Origin: JARFQH01 sp963825595
GTDB lineage: Bacteria; Desulfobacterota; Desulfobacteria; Desulfobacterales; SG8-13
Assembly: GCA_963825595.1 (NCBI GenBank)
Contig: CAWGUE010000019.1
Coordinates: 124,001-188,000, forward strand
Direction: 5' to 3'
Length of the DNA: 64,000 bases
The notes below the pieces were generated by a model. That model was not told the DNA's origin and made no database searches. It worked only from the letters and a program-made list of their open reading frames with translations. Both the position numbers and the translations under genes were made by a program. Below are positions 17,360-27,331 of the stretch, one piece after another; positions within the stretch are counted from its first letter, which is position 1; every line of letters starts with the position of its first letter.

Positions 17360-20300
17360 CTGCCCCATGCCGCATTTTACCGTTTTCAGCAGCAATCGCC
17401 TCGAAATTCTCGCCGACCGGTTGGCGGATATCGTTCGCCGCCCTTTTTCGTCGGCCCTCGAAGCCGAGGCCATTATCGTGCAAAGTCGCGGTATGGAGCG
17501 CTGGATATCGATGGCCCTGGCCCGCCGCAACAACATTTGTGCCAATGTGTGGTATCCTTTTCCCAACGCTTTTCTTGCAACCATGTTCCGGCGAATTCTG
17601 CCGGATATTTCGCAGCCGTCACCATTCGACCGCGAGATTCTGACATTTAGAATTCTAAAAACTCTTTCCGCCATTCTGGATCGGCCGCATTTTTCACCCC
17701 TCCGGCGCTACTTGGCCGATGATGATAACGGCCTCAAAGCGTATAAACTGTCTCTAATGCTGGCCGATCTGTACGATCAATACCTGGTTTTCCGGCCGGA
17801 TCTGATTCTTCAATGGGAAGCGGGGCAGGGCGACGATTCTCCCGACGGTCGTTGGCAGGCCGAATTGTGGCGTGCTCTGGCCAGCGGAAAAGAAAAAAAG
17901 CATCGCGCATACCTGCAGCAGGAATTTCTGGCCCGGCTGGAGACCACTCCCGCTGCCGCGAGCGCTTTACCGTCACGGGTTTCCATTTTTGGAATTTCTT
18001 ACCTACCGCCATACCACCTGCAGAGTTTTGTCGGCCTGTCGCGGATCGTTCCGGTTTATTTCTTCCTTCTGAGCCCCTGCCGCGAATTCTGGGCTGATAT
18101 ACTTACCGTAAGCGAGATGGACCGGTTGTCCAGAAAATCGGTGCCAGAGGCCGGCGTTTCTGAGGCCCTGCACATGGAACAGGGGCATCCACTGTTGGCG
18201 TCAATGGGACACCTGGGAAAAGAATTCTTTTATTTGATCAATCAGTATGACGTCCAAATAGAGGATTGCTTCGAACCGACGGACGGCACCGATCAGCTGT
18301 CGCGGCTCCAATCGGACATCCTGAACCTCGAAGACCGCGTGGCGCCGAGATTCCGCCCGGATGGCGCAGCAGATGCTGACCCTCCCGAAAATATTCAACC
18401 AGGGACCGAAAACTGTGCCGCCGATGGATCGATCCAAATCCATTCCTGTCACAGCCCGATGCGGGAAATCGAAGTCCTCCGCGATAACCTGCTGGCCCTC
18501 TTTGAGGAAGATCCCGATCTCAAGCCCCGGGATGTGATTGTCATGGCCCCCGACATCGGCGCATACGCCCCCTATGTAAGCGCCGTATTTGACACCCGGG
18601 AAGGGGACAATCCGGCCATTCCATTTGGAATCGCCGACCAGAGCACCCGCAGGGTGAGCCCTGTGGTCCGCAGTTTCCTTTCCCTGCTCGATATGCCTGG
18701 CAGTCGCTTCGGTGCAAGCCGGGTTCTCGGCCTGCTCGGATCTGCCGGCATCAAAGAACGCTTTGGCCTGACGGGATCAGAAATAGAGACCATCGCACGC
18801 TGGACCGATCATGTGAACATTCGCTGGGGTCGTGATGCCGAGAGTCGGAAACGGAGAGGACTGCCCGGATACACGGACAACACCTGGCTGGCCGGTATCG
18901 AAAGACTCCTGCTCGGATATGCAATGCCCGGCCATGACCAGGCGGCGATGTTTTCGGGTATCCTGCCCTATGATTATATCGAAGGCGGTGAAGCCCAAAC
19001 GCTGGGCCGCTTTCTCGAATTTCTCAGCCGCCTTTTCGAATTCTCCGACCGACTCGATAGCGCCTTTTCACCGGCGGCCTGGCAATCCGTTCTGTCGGAG
19101 ATGCTGAATGGATTCATTGCCATAGACGAGAGCACCGAGAGGGACATACACTATTTGCACAGCTGCCTGGAGGCGTTCGGCCGACTGGAAAACCTGACCG
19201 AATTCTTGGAACCGCTCACGTTGGAAGTGGTCAGGGCTCACATTGAAAACCAAATCGACGGGAGTTACGGCGAAGGCGGATTCCTTTCCGGCGGTGTAAC
19301 GTTTTGTGCCATGCTTCCCATGCGCAGTATTCCTTTCAAGGTGGTCTGTCTGATCGGATTGGGCGCCGATGCCTTTCCCAGGGACGATCACTCCCTGGGA
19401 TTCGACCTCATTGCCAGGCATCCACGACCCGGTGACAGATCGCGGCGCAAGGACGACAAGTATTTGTTCCTGGAAGCCCTGGTATCTGCGCGCCGGAACC
19501 TTTACATCAGTTACGTCGGCCAGAGTGTTCAGGACAACAGCCAAATCCCCCCATCGGTCCTCGTCAGTGAATTAATCGAGAACGTCGCGAAGGGATATGG
19601 GGTGCCTGAGGGTGACCTTGTGGTTCGGCACCCGTTGCAGGCGTACTCAAAGCGCTATTTCGATGAAAAAGAACCGGCCCTGTTCAGCTACTCTATGGAA
19701 AATTTCATCGCTGCCGCCGGTGCCGATACAACCAATGCCCCGCAGCCGTTTTTTACCGCGCCACTTTCAGAACCCCCGGCAGAATTTCGTACCCTTCGAC
19801 TGGAGCACCTCTGCCAATTTTTCACGCACCCGGTGCGCTATCTGGCCAGGCGGCGTTTGCGACTTTACTTCGATGAGCCGGAGCACCGGTCTCAGGACAA
19901 GGAGAATTTCAATTTAGAAGCACTGGGCCGTTATCACCTGAAACAGGAGTTGTTCGGCGCCAGGCTTTCAGGCCATGTCCTGGATGATTATTTTTCCGTG
20001 CAAAAAGCCAGGGGCGACCTGCCGCCGGGCACTGTCGGACGCGTCCTCTATGAACAACTGGAGCAGGAGACCGAGTGGTTTGCTGGGGAAATATCGGAAT
20101 TCGTGGGGGACGAACCGGCCGAATGCGTTCCAATCGATATGGTCGTGGGGGAATTTCATTTGCAGGGGGCATTGAACGGGCTGTATCGGCAGGGGCGCAT
20201 ACAGGCGAGGTTTGCCCGGCGGAGAGCAAAGGATTGGCTTTCGATCTGGATATGTCACCTTATTGTTTGTGCCTTGGAAGGTCGCCGTTATCCCGCCGTC

Positions 20301-20654
20301 TCGACCCTTATCGATACTGACGGCGCGGTGCGCTTCAAACCGGTTGACCGACCTGAAACCGTTCTGAAAGACTTACTTGAAAATTACCTGGAAGGTTTAC
20401 GGCGTCCGCTGCACTTTTTCCCTGAACTCTCACACGGCTACGCACAAATGGTGACGGTTGACGGTAAAGAACCGCAAGCGGCTCTCATGGCGGCTCGAAA
20501 ACTGTGGATCGGATCAGATTATCAAAAAGGTGTCTCGGAAGATCCCTATTACCGGTTGTGTTTCGGTGGGAGTGATCCATTTGACGATGAATTTCAGTCC
20601 CTGGCGCAAAAGGTCTTTACACCTATCCGCATACATGCCGAGATGTTGGGCTGA
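17352..20654 (+). CDS. recC: Exodeoxyribonuclease V subunit gamma
   Basis: RecC is the Chi-recognition and scaffold subunit of RecBCD, which processes double-strand DNA ends. The 1100-residue protein has the family length and the N-terminal pattern FSSNRLEILADRL...EAIIVQSRGMERWISM..NICANVWYPFPNAF. Later blocks include HSCHSPMREIEVLRDNLL, GGVTFCAMLPMRSIPFKVVC and RSRRKDDKYLFLEALVSAR. The start may be ATG 17352, overlapping the upstream stop, or ATG 17367 (MPHFTVFSSN). Unlike the common order recC-recB-recD, here the gene is followed by three opposite-strand genes before recB. Confidence 0.92.
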   Translation: MDNCPMPHFTVFSSNRLEILADRLADIVRRPFSSALEAEAIIVQSRGMERWISMALARRNNICANVWYPFPNAFLATMFRRILPDISQPSPFDREILTFRILKTLSAILDRPHFSPLRRYLADDDNGLKAYKLSLMLADLYDQYLVFRPDLILQWEAGQGDDSPDGRWQAELWRALASGKEKKHRAYLQQEFLARLETTPAAASALPSRVSIFGISYLPPYHLQSFVGLSRIVPVYFFLLSPCREFWADILTVSEMDRLSRKSVPEAGVSEALHMEQGHPLLASMGHLGKEFFYLINQYDVQIEDCFEPTDGTDQLSRLQSDILNLEDRVAPRFRPDGAADADPPENIQPGTENCAADGSIQIHSCHSPMREIEVLRDNLLALFEEDPDLKPRDVIVMAPDIGAYAPYVSAVFDTREGDNPAIPFGIADQSTRRVSPVVRSFLSLLDMPGSRFGASRVLGLLGSAGIKERFGLTGSEIETIARWTDHVNIRWGRDAESRKRRGLPGYTDNTWLAGIERLLLGYAMPGHDQAAMFSGILPYDYIEGGEAQTLGRFLEFLSRLFEFSDRLDSAFSPAAWQSVLSEMLNGFIAIDESTERDIHYLHSCLEAFGRLENLTEFLEPLTLEVVRAHIENQIDGSYGEGGFLSGGVTFCAMLPMRSIPFKVVCLIGLGADAFPRDDHSLGFDLIARHPRPGDRSRRKDDKYLFLEALVSARRNLYISYVGQSVQDNSQIPPSVLVSELIENVAKGYGVPEGDLVVRHPLQAYSKRYFDEKEPALFSYSMENFIAAAGADTTNAPQPFFTAPLSEPPAEFRTLRLEHLCQFFTHPVRYLARRRLRLYFDEPEHRSQDKENFNLEALGRYHLKQELFGARLSGHVLDDYFSVQKARGDLPPGTVGRVLYEQLEQETEWFAGEISEFVGDEPAECVPIDMVVGEFHLQGALNGLYRQGRIQARFARRRAKDWLSIWICHLIVCALEGRRYPAVSTLIDTDGAVRFKPVDRPETVLKDLLENYLEGLRRPLHFFPELSHGYAQMVTVDGKEPQAALMAARKLWIGSDYQKGVSEDPYYRLCFGGSDPFDDEFQSLAQKVFTPIRIHAEMLG

Positions 20655-20663
20655 AGTGAACCG

Positions 20664-21758
20664 TCATGAGGGTGTGACCTCGAGAGTGATTTTTTCGACC
20701 GACTCCTGGGCCTCGCACATAATAGCCTCGATCTCCCCCTCTTCGAGACCCAGATGTTTCAAAACAACATCATCCAGCATGTACATGACCGCGTCGAGGC
20801 CACTATCGATCGATCCGGACATCGTCATCGCCTCGGCCATGTTGGCAATGGTGTTGGCCGTTAATACGATGGATGCCAGCTCGCCCGGGCTTTCTTCGGC
20901 AAGATTGTCCGGCACTTTGTGGTGATATCGGATAGCGTTGGCGAGTATATCCGGTATCTGCCAATGTCGGCAAATCTCGTAACCGATTTCGGCGTGATCG
21001 AACCCCAGAATCCGATTTTCAGCACTCAGGAATGTTTTGTCCCCCGCTGCCAGGAACTCTTCGAAGAGGCTTTTGCGGTTCAGCACCAGGCGGTCGAGCA
21101 CCAGTTTACCGACATCATGGATGAGGCCGGCCGAAAAGGCGTCATTTTCAAGCTGGGGATTTTTTCGCTGAGTGATGATCTTCGATCCAAAGGCAACCAT
21201 CATGGAGTGCTGCCACAGTTTTCCCGAATCCATACCGTAACCGTGCAGCCTGTCACCGAGTAAATTTGAGGTTCCAGCCAGGGTTATCAATTCCCCCAAG
21301 GCCTTGTAACCGAGTACGACCGAAGCTTGTTGAATCGAAGACACTTTCCCGCTCATGCCGTAATAGGCTGAATTGGCCAATTTCAGCACTTTCGCGGCAA
21401 TGGCCTGGTCGGTTTCGATGAGTTCTGCCACCTGCTGGGTGCTCGAATTTGGATTATCCATAATTTCATGGGCTTTAAAGACAATCTGCGGCATAGGCGC
21501 CAATTCGCCGAGACTGCGCATGATTCTCTTTTTCAGATCCTGCTCCGATGCCTCACCGCCGTGTACAACCGCTGCCGATTCTGCGGAAGGAGACGCGTTT
21601 TTCTGGGAAGCCCGGACACCACCCGGGTGGTCTGGACGCAAATCGATTTCGATACGGGTGCCGCAATCCGGACATGGAAATGCCAGGATTTTACCCCCGG
21701 GAAGTTTATCATCGGGGATGGTGTAGCTGTTCCGGCAACTGTTACAAGCGAATTTCAT
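20664..21758 (-). CDS. HDOD-domain signalling protein with N-terminal zinc ribbon
   Basis: A 364-residue protein. Residues 1-40 form an MJ0042-type zinc ribbon (FACNSCRNSYTIPDDKLPGG followed by CPDC). A low-complexity linker leads to an HDOD domain from about residue 95 (LGELAPMPQIVFKAHEIM, LANSAYYGMSGKVSSIQQAS, SAGLIHDVGKLVLDRL, YEICRHWQIPDILANAIRYH). HDOD proteins act in bacterial signalling, often in c-di-GMP or motility networks, generally without catalysis. The ATG at 21758 lies 11 bases after GGAGG; a GTG four codons earlier is possible. The gene converges on recC with only 9 bases between stops. Confidence 0.85.
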   Translation of the reverse strand: MKFACNSCRNSYTIPDDKLPGGKILAFPCPDCGTRIEIDLRPDHPGGVRASQKNASPSAESAAVVHGGEASEQDLKKRIMRSLGELAPMPQIVFKAHEIMDNPNSSTQQVAELIETDQAIAAKVLKLANSAYYGMSGKVSSIQQASVVLGYKALGELITLAGTSNLLGDRLHGYGMDSGKLWQHSMMVAFGSKIITQRKNPQLENDAFSAGLIHDVGKLVLDRLVLNRKSLFEEFLAAGDKTFLSAENRILGFDHAEIGYEICRHWQIPDILANAIRYHHKVPDNLAEESPGELASIVLTANTIANMAEAMTMSGSIDSGLDAVMYMLDDVVLKHLGLEEGEIEAIMCEAQESVEKITLEVTPS

Positions 21759-21864
21759 CGTTCCGGTCACCTCCGTTGTGGACGAATGGCCCGGTCACCA
21801 TCCCAAACCAAATCGCGATTCGAAAGATTCAGCAAAAAGATCCGGTCGCAGCTTGTCGAAATTG

Positions 21865-22305
21865 TCAGGTGTCAGATGTTTGATCTTTAATTTGGAACCA
21901 ATGGCAAAGGCAATCTTTGCGCTGATTCGGATTTTTGACTTCATCGCTGTCATGGAGGCCGACGCGCAGGGAAATTTTATTCCCATCACCCCATGGCCAC
22001 CAAACAGCGAAGAGGATCGCACCGGCTGCATCCGTGGATGTGAAGATTTTCTGCCCGGGAACGATACCAAAGACACGATTGAAGTAGGTGTAGAAAGGTG
22101 GTGAAGCATTTTCGATAGTGCTGAAATCCCACTGGGCGTCGAACTCCTGGGTAATCGGGATATATATCAGGTCCATATCGCATTTGTCGAACACCACCAG
22201 GGCGGTATTGAACATCTCATCCCAGCACCATTGGTTTTCAGATGAGAGATTCAAGCTGATTCTGGCGCAGATGCCGCTGTGTCTATGTCGTTTGGCTGAT
22301 GTCAT
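21865..22305 (-). CDS. Hypothetical protein
   Basis: A 146-residue protein of unrecognised family. It contains LNLSSENQWCWDEMFNTALV, an acidic/aromatic middle part, and IFTSTDAAGAILFAVWWPWG near residue 95. It has no signal peptide or membrane segment. ATG 22305 is preceded by GGGGAG at a good distance, which supports it as a gene, although a longer frame runs to 22374. It lies upstream of the HDOD gene on the same strand with about 105 bases between. Function unknown. Confidence 0.6.
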   Translation of the reverse strand: MTSAKRHRHSGICARISLNLSSENQWCWDEMFNTALVVFDKCDMDLIYIPITQEFDAQWDFSTIENASPPFYTYFNRVFGIVPGQKIFTSTDAAGAILFAVWWPWGDGNKISLRVGLHDSDEVKNPNQRKDCLCHWFQIKDQTSDT

Positions 22306-22647
22306 CGCTTCTCCCCGCTGTGGGTGCTGACGATCGATCTTGGCTATACACGGTGGGCAGACCCTGATTTTCATAACCGTTGATGCGTCGGATAGGTTCG
22401 ATCCGTTGCGGAAATTCCGACTGAACCATCGAACGGCAGGGATTATGCCGCAAGGTGTTATTGCTAGTTCCCCATGGTAACGTAATTTTAAACAGGGGCG
22501 AGGACGACGTGGGTTTATCCAGCATAGTCAATGGACGCCTGTGACTGACCGGTCATCAAAAGTTTAACCACACTCGCTGGTGAGAGCCGGTGCAATTAAC
22601 AGGGTATATCGTCCCCATCCGGTGACAAATTCAGCCCTCCAGCACCG
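22306..22647. other. Intergenic region without a recognised gene
   Basis: About 340 bases between two minus-strand genes. No frame here has a ribosome binding site or family resemblance. No repeat or convincing terminator was seen. It likely holds the promoter of the hypothetical gene at 21865-22305. Confidence 0.4.
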
Positions 22648-22959
22648 CTAATTGCGGTATTTACGAAATCCGGAAACAATCCAGTATAACCCCCAGAACA
22701 ATAAGACCGGCCCCGCACCAACCAAGAGATACTGCGGACCGGGTCGCTTCCAGGGTTCGAGATACGCGGCTGTTGCAAGAAGCCAGGCCATCGAGACAAA
22801 AATGGTCAGACGCAGAAATCCCGTCAGACGTACGGGCGTCCTGGGGCTTTTGTTTGTGTCGTTCGGGGGGATACGCCGGCGGCCCGACAGACGGGGAAGG
22901 AAGATCACCCCCAGGACGATCAGGCCAATCAGCAGTATTTCCTGAAATCCGGAAAACAT
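22648..22959 (-). CDS. Small membrane protein, hypothetical
   Basis: A 103-residue protein with three hydrophobic segments: MFSGFQEILLIGLIVLGVIF near the N-terminus, LTIFVSMAWLLATAAYL in the middle, and YLLVGAGPVLLFWGLYWIVS near the end. The N-terminus followed by a basic stretch (PRLSGRRR) superficially resembles TatA, but the other two membrane segments do not fit that family. ATG 22959 has GGGAGA six bases upstream, which decides the start. Function unknown; it may be divergently transcribed relative to recB. Confidence 0.65.
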   Translation of the reverse strand: MFSGFQEILLIGLIVLGVIFLPRLSGRRRIPPNDTNKSPRTPVRLTGFLRLTIFVSMAWLLATAAYLEPWKRPGPQYLLVGAGPVLLFWGLYWIVSGFRKYRN

Positions 22960-23680
22960 GAATCTCCCTATCAATTTGAAGCAGGCATACGCCGGTGAAA
23001 GGTGTCAACCGAAAAACGGTTGCAGTCAACCCTGATTCTTGCCAACGCCTGTGATGCGGTGAATCGGCACTCGGCTCGTGTTCTCCCGGCTGACAGAATG
23101 AGGTCTGTGTACCACAAGCCGCCTGCTTAAGCAATCCGTGGTGCCCGAGGCCAAACACACTTGCTGATAGTTTGGGGTTTGTGTCGACGTCCGGTTATGG
23201 TATGAATTCTCATATCCATTGATGGCTTCGCTATGACAATTTCTCCACTGATCGCTGCGGTATTCGAATCCGGTTCCCGTACCGGAGTAAACGGCCCAAT
23301 GCCCCTTCGGATCGGGTCACTCCCGACGGAGTCCGAAACCGATGGCCGCACAGCAACCGAGTTTTTCCATCGACGGACCATCGACATCAGTGTTTAGAGA
23401 CTTTTCGCGATGAACACAAAAGATATCAACAAGGCCGCCGCCGTCCCCTATGATCAGACCCGTGGGCGAGCCCCAAGAGTCGCGGCCCCCGGCCAGGGTC
23501 TTTCGGCGGACAGATTGTGGCCGTTGCCCGCCAACACAATATTTTGTCGCACAGGATTCAAATCTGGCGGGCGTGTTGGCGCTTCTCGAACCTGGGACGG
23601 AGATCTCTCCTGAACTGCACCAGGCGGTGGCCGAAATTCTGGGATTTCGTTTACCGGCTGAATCGCAAGTATACACCCTC
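22960..23680. other. Long upstream region of recB
   Basis: About 720 bases with no firm gene. The recB frame stays open upstream to about 23450, and the part encoding QDSNLAGVLALLEPGTEISP (about 23551-23610) reads like protein, so recB could have an N-terminal extension. No in-frame start there has a ribosome binding site. I see no RNA gene or repeat. Confidence 0.35.
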
Positions 23681-26600
23681 ATGCAACTCTTCGACCTGAT
23701 CAACACGCCTTTGAGCGGTCCGATTCTTATCGAAGCCAGTGCGGGGACCGGAAAGACATACACCATCTCCGGCCTGTTTGTACGGCTTGTCATCGAACAC
23801 GGTCTGAGCGTGGATCAGATCCTTGTCGTGACGTACACCACTGCCGCCACCCAGGAACTGAGAACACGCATTCGTCAAAGATTGATCCAGACCCGACAGG
23901 GATTCACACAAGGGTCCGGCGACGAATTCATTGGTCGCCTGGTCGGTAGAATAACCGATCGCCGCACGGCGCTGAGGCAAATTGACAGTGCTTTAGCGGA
24001 TTTCGACCGGGCGGCCATTTTTACCATCCACGGTTTTTGTCAGCGCCTGCTTTTCGAAAATACATTCGAAACCGGCGCGCTTTACGACACCAGGCTTGTG
24101 GCCGATCCGACGGTTTTTTACCAAGAGGTGGCCGAAGACTTCTGGCGCAAATATTTTTTCACGGCCGAACCCGAATTCATCGGATTCGTATACAGCAGTT
24201 CGGCTGCTGCCGGGCCATCCATGTTTTACCGCCTGCTGCAGAATATCAACATGCCGGATATTGATGTCCTGCCGCACATGGACAAACCGCAAGCGCTCTA
24301 TTTCGACGCTTACAGAGGTCTTTGCAGGCAACTCGCTCTTGAATGGGCTGCCTGCCGTTCGGCAGTCGTCGAACAACTCGAAAGCCCGGCGCTCAATGCA
24401 AAAATATTCGGCAGCCTCAAACCGGATCGCCAGCAGCCTGAATTCAGGGTACGGGATCTGAAGGTTCAGACACTAGCGGCCGCTATGGATCGATTCTGCC
24501 GAGCGCCGGGGGCTGAATTTCCGCCATTCGAAGGCTTCGAAAAATTCTCCGCCACATATCTGGATAATACGACGAGAAAAGGTTGCCTCCCACCGCAGCA
24601 CCCTTTTTTTTCTCTCTGCAGTCGATTGCATGATGCTGCTGAAGCGTTAAAATCCGCGATGGCGCATTATTTTCTCTATCTGCAAACCGCATTTCTAAAA
24701 TATTCCCGCACCGAACTTGCACGCACTAAAAAAACCCGCAACATACAATTTTACGATGACCTGCTGTTGTCGGTTAGAGACGCCTTAGATCGGGGCGGTC
24801 CCGGAAGCATCGATCTGATCGAAACGGTGCGGCGGCGATTCAAAACTGCACTGGTCGACGAGTTCCAGGACACCGACACCATCCAATATGAAATTTTTTC
24901 AAGGCTGTTTGGCAGACCGCCGTCGACGCTGTTTATGATCGGTGACCCAAAGCAGTCAATTTACAGTTTCCGCGGCGCCGATATTTTTTCCTACATGGAA
25001 GCCGCTGCCCGCACGGCATCAAAATATACTCTGGTTGATAACTGGCGCTCAGGCCCCGGGTTGATAAAAGCCGTCAACACCCTTTTCGGTAGTGTCGACA
25101 TCCCCTTTCTCTATAAGGAGATCGTATTTGAAATGGGCAGGGCCGGCGGACCCAGAATCGATACTGCCGTCAGTACCTCACCGGCACTCTCGCTCTGGTT
25201 TCTCCCATCCCGGGACGGAAGACCCATCAATAAAACGGATGCTGTCAGGTGGATTACGGGCGCAGTCGGCGACGAGATTGTTCGGCTGGTCACTGCGGCG
25301 GCGCAGCGGTTGAAGCCGGAAGACATTGCCGTCCTTGTCCGCACCAATCGACAGGCCCGTATGATGAAAAACTGCCTGTCAGATCGCCGGATTCCATCGG
25401 TTCTCTATGGGGCCGGCAACATTTTCGACACTCTTGAGGCCGAAGAGGTCCAGCGGGTGCTGGCAGGGATTCTCGAAACCAGCAAAGATGAACGGTTTCG
25501 TGCCGCGCTGGTGACCGACATGCTGGGGGCCCGCGCCGTCGATCTCGATGGCGCCGCTGGCAATCCATCCTTCATGGACGAGGGGCGGCATCGTTTTCGT
25601 GAGTATTTGGAGGTGTGGCGTCGCAGAGGATTCATGTCCATGTTCCGATGGCTCATGTCGCGCGAAGGGGTGCGGGCCCGTTTATTGGCCTATCCAGACG
25701 GAGACCGCCGCCTGACAAACATCCTCCATATGGCCGAGGTGCTTCACAATTACGCTATGGAGACCGCGACCGAAGCGGCGGACCTTCTCAAGTGGCTTTC
25801 CGATCAACGCAAACCCGGGATCCCGCGACCGGAGGAACACCAGCTTCGGCTGGAGAACGACGTCAAAGCGGTACGAATCGTGACGATCCACAAAAGCAAG
25901 GGTTTGGAATACCCGGTCGTTTTCTGCCCGTTTGGTTGGGAGAGCTCGCTGACGAGAAAAGATCGAGAAGTTATCTGCCACCGGAACGGGCCGCCGCGAC
26001 GCCGCATTCTGGACTTGGGCTCGGAGCAGTATGCTGAGAATGTTCGTAAAGCGCAACAAGAGAACCTGGCTGAGAATCTGCGTCTTCTCTATGTGGCCCT
26101 CACCCGGGCCAGAACCCTTTGCTATCTGGTGTGGGGTCATATCAATACGGCCGAATCCTCTGCTCTGGCATACCTTCTCCACAAGCCGCCGGATAATGAT
26201 GGGGAAGATATTGTCAACGTCCTTAAAGCCTACGTTTCTAAATTGACCGACGCTGATCTTCGTTCAGACCTGGAGCGTCTGGTGGCAAAATCCGAAGGGA
26301 GCATCGCCCTGATGGACATGCCGCAAACCAGCGCAGCCCTCCCTCCACCACAGGAAATGGCTGCCGGAGCGTTATTCTGCCGGTCTTTTTGCGGCGACAT
26401 CGATACATCATGGAAGATATCGAGTTACACATCGCTGGTGTCGCATCGACAGCAGAATGTCGAACTGCCGGATCGCGATGCCCCAGATGAACGCCTGGCC
26501 CCACCGCTGAAAGGGGATTTCGACCAAGGGGTTCCAGCGGCACCACTTGGGTTCATGCATCAAAGGACCATCTACGACTTTCCCAGAGGCACACGCGCGG

Positions 26601-27307
26601 GGATTTTTTTTCACAGCTTGCTGGAACAGCTCGATTTCACCCAGTCAGACCCGGAATATCAGGACAAATTGATCCAGAGTAACTTGAGCGTGCACGGTTT
26701 TGATTCGAAGTGGGTGGAGGTGGTTAGAAATGCCGTCCAGAGGGTGCTTTGCGTGCCTTTACTCGGTGGGGAGACCGATTTGACTCTCGGCCGTATCGGT
26801 CCCCGTGAGCGGATCAACGAGTTGGCGTTCACCTATCCGTTGCAACCGTTTACACGCTATCAATTGATGGAGGTATTTGACCATTACAGGGGAGACCGTA
26901 TTCCGGATACGTTTCCCCTGCAATTGGGAAAACTCGAATTTTTGCCGTCCGGCGGCTTTTTAAAAGGTTACATCGACATGGTCTTCCAATACGATGGACG
27001 CTTTTTCCTGTTGGACTGGAAATCAAATGACCTGGGCCGGCAACCCAGCGATTACCATATAGACAATCTGCAGCCTGTCATGAGCGCATCGTATTATATC
27101 CTGCAGTATTGTCTTTATACCCTGGCTCTGCACCGCTACCTGGGAATGCGCCTGCCGACCTACAATTTCGCCGAACACTTTGGCGGGGTGTTTTACGTTT
27201 TCATCCGTGGCGTCGATCCGGAGAAAGGACCTGCTCACGGCATCTTCTACGATCGGCCGGATGTCGGGCTGATTCTATCCCTCGACAAAATTCTGATCGC
27301 GGACTGA
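23681..27307 (+). CDS. recB: Exodeoxyribonuclease V subunit beta
   Basis: RecB is the 3'-5' helicase and nuclease subunit of RecBCD. From ATG 23681 (MQLFDLINTPLSGPILIEAS) it has 1208 residues, close to the E. coli protein (about 1180). Helicase motifs are complete: Walker A EASAGTGKTYT, VDEFQDTDTIQYEIFSRLF, GDPKQSIYSFRGAD, TIHKSKGLEYPVVF and LLYVALTRAR. The C-terminal nuclease has GYIDMVFQYDGRFFLLDWKS, with the Asp and Lys of the PD-(D/E)XK core. The ribosome binding site is weak and a longer frame exists upstream. recD follows after 24 bases. Confidence 0.93.
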   Translation: MQLFDLINTPLSGPILIEASAGTGKTYTISGLFVRLVIEHGLSVDQILVVTYTTAATQELRTRIRQRLIQTRQGFTQGSGDEFIGRLVGRITDRRTALRQIDSALADFDRAAIFTIHGFCQRLLFENTFETGALYDTRLVADPTVFYQEVAEDFWRKYFFTAEPEFIGFVYSSSAAAGPSMFYRLLQNINMPDIDVLPHMDKPQALYFDAYRGLCRQLALEWAACRSAVVEQLESPALNAKIFGSLKPDRQQPEFRVRDLKVQTLAAAMDRFCRAPGAEFPPFEGFEKFSATYLDNTTRKGCLPPQHPFFSLCSRLHDAAEALKSAMAHYFLYLQTAFLKYSRTELARTKKTRNIQFYDDLLLSVRDALDRGGPGSIDLIETVRRRFKTALVDEFQDTDTIQYEIFSRLFGRPPSTLFMIGDPKQSIYSFRGADIFSYMEAAARTASKYTLVDNWRSGPGLIKAVNTLFGSVDIPFLYKEIVFEMGRAGGPRIDTAVSTSPALSLWFLPSRDGRPINKTDAVRWITGAVGDEIVRLVTAAAQRLKPEDIAVLVRTNRQARMMKNCLSDRRIPSVLYGAGNIFDTLEAEEVQRVLAGILETSKDERFRAALVTDMLGARAVDLDGAAGNPSFMDEGRHRFREYLEVWRRRGFMSMFRWLMSREGVRARLLAYPDGDRRLTNILHMAEVLHNYAMETATEAADLLKWLSDQRKPGIPRPEEHQLRLENDVKAVRIVTIHKSKGLEYPVVFCPFGWESSLTRKDREVICHRNGPPRRRILDLGSEQYAENVRKAQQENLAENLRLLYVALTRARTLCYLVWGHINTAESSALAYLLHKPPDNDGEDIVNVLKAYVSKLTDADLRSDLERLVAKSEGSIALMDMPQTSAALPPPQEMAAGALFCRSFCGDIDTSWKISSYTSLVSHRQQNVELPDRDAPDERLAPPLKGDFDQGVPAAPLGFMHQRTIYDFPRGTRAGIFFHSLLEQLDFTQSDPEYQDKLIQSNLSVHGFDSKWVEVVRNAVQRVLCVPLLGGETDLTLGRIGPRERINELAFTYPLQPFTRYQLMEVFDHYRGDRIPDTFPLQLGKLEFLPSGGFLKGYIDMVFQYDGRFFLLDWKSNDLGRQPSDYHIDNLQPVMSASYYILQYCLYTLALHRYLGMRLPTYNFAEHFGGVFYVFIRGVDPEKGPAHGIFYDRPDVGLILSLDKILIAD

Positions 27308-27331
27308 TGATACACCTTACCGGTTGATTGA

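Noticed and set aside
22648..22959. TatA-like protein
   Set aside because: Only the first helix and basic stretch resemble TatA. Two more membrane helices and no amphipathic helix or acidic tail make the assignment unsafe.
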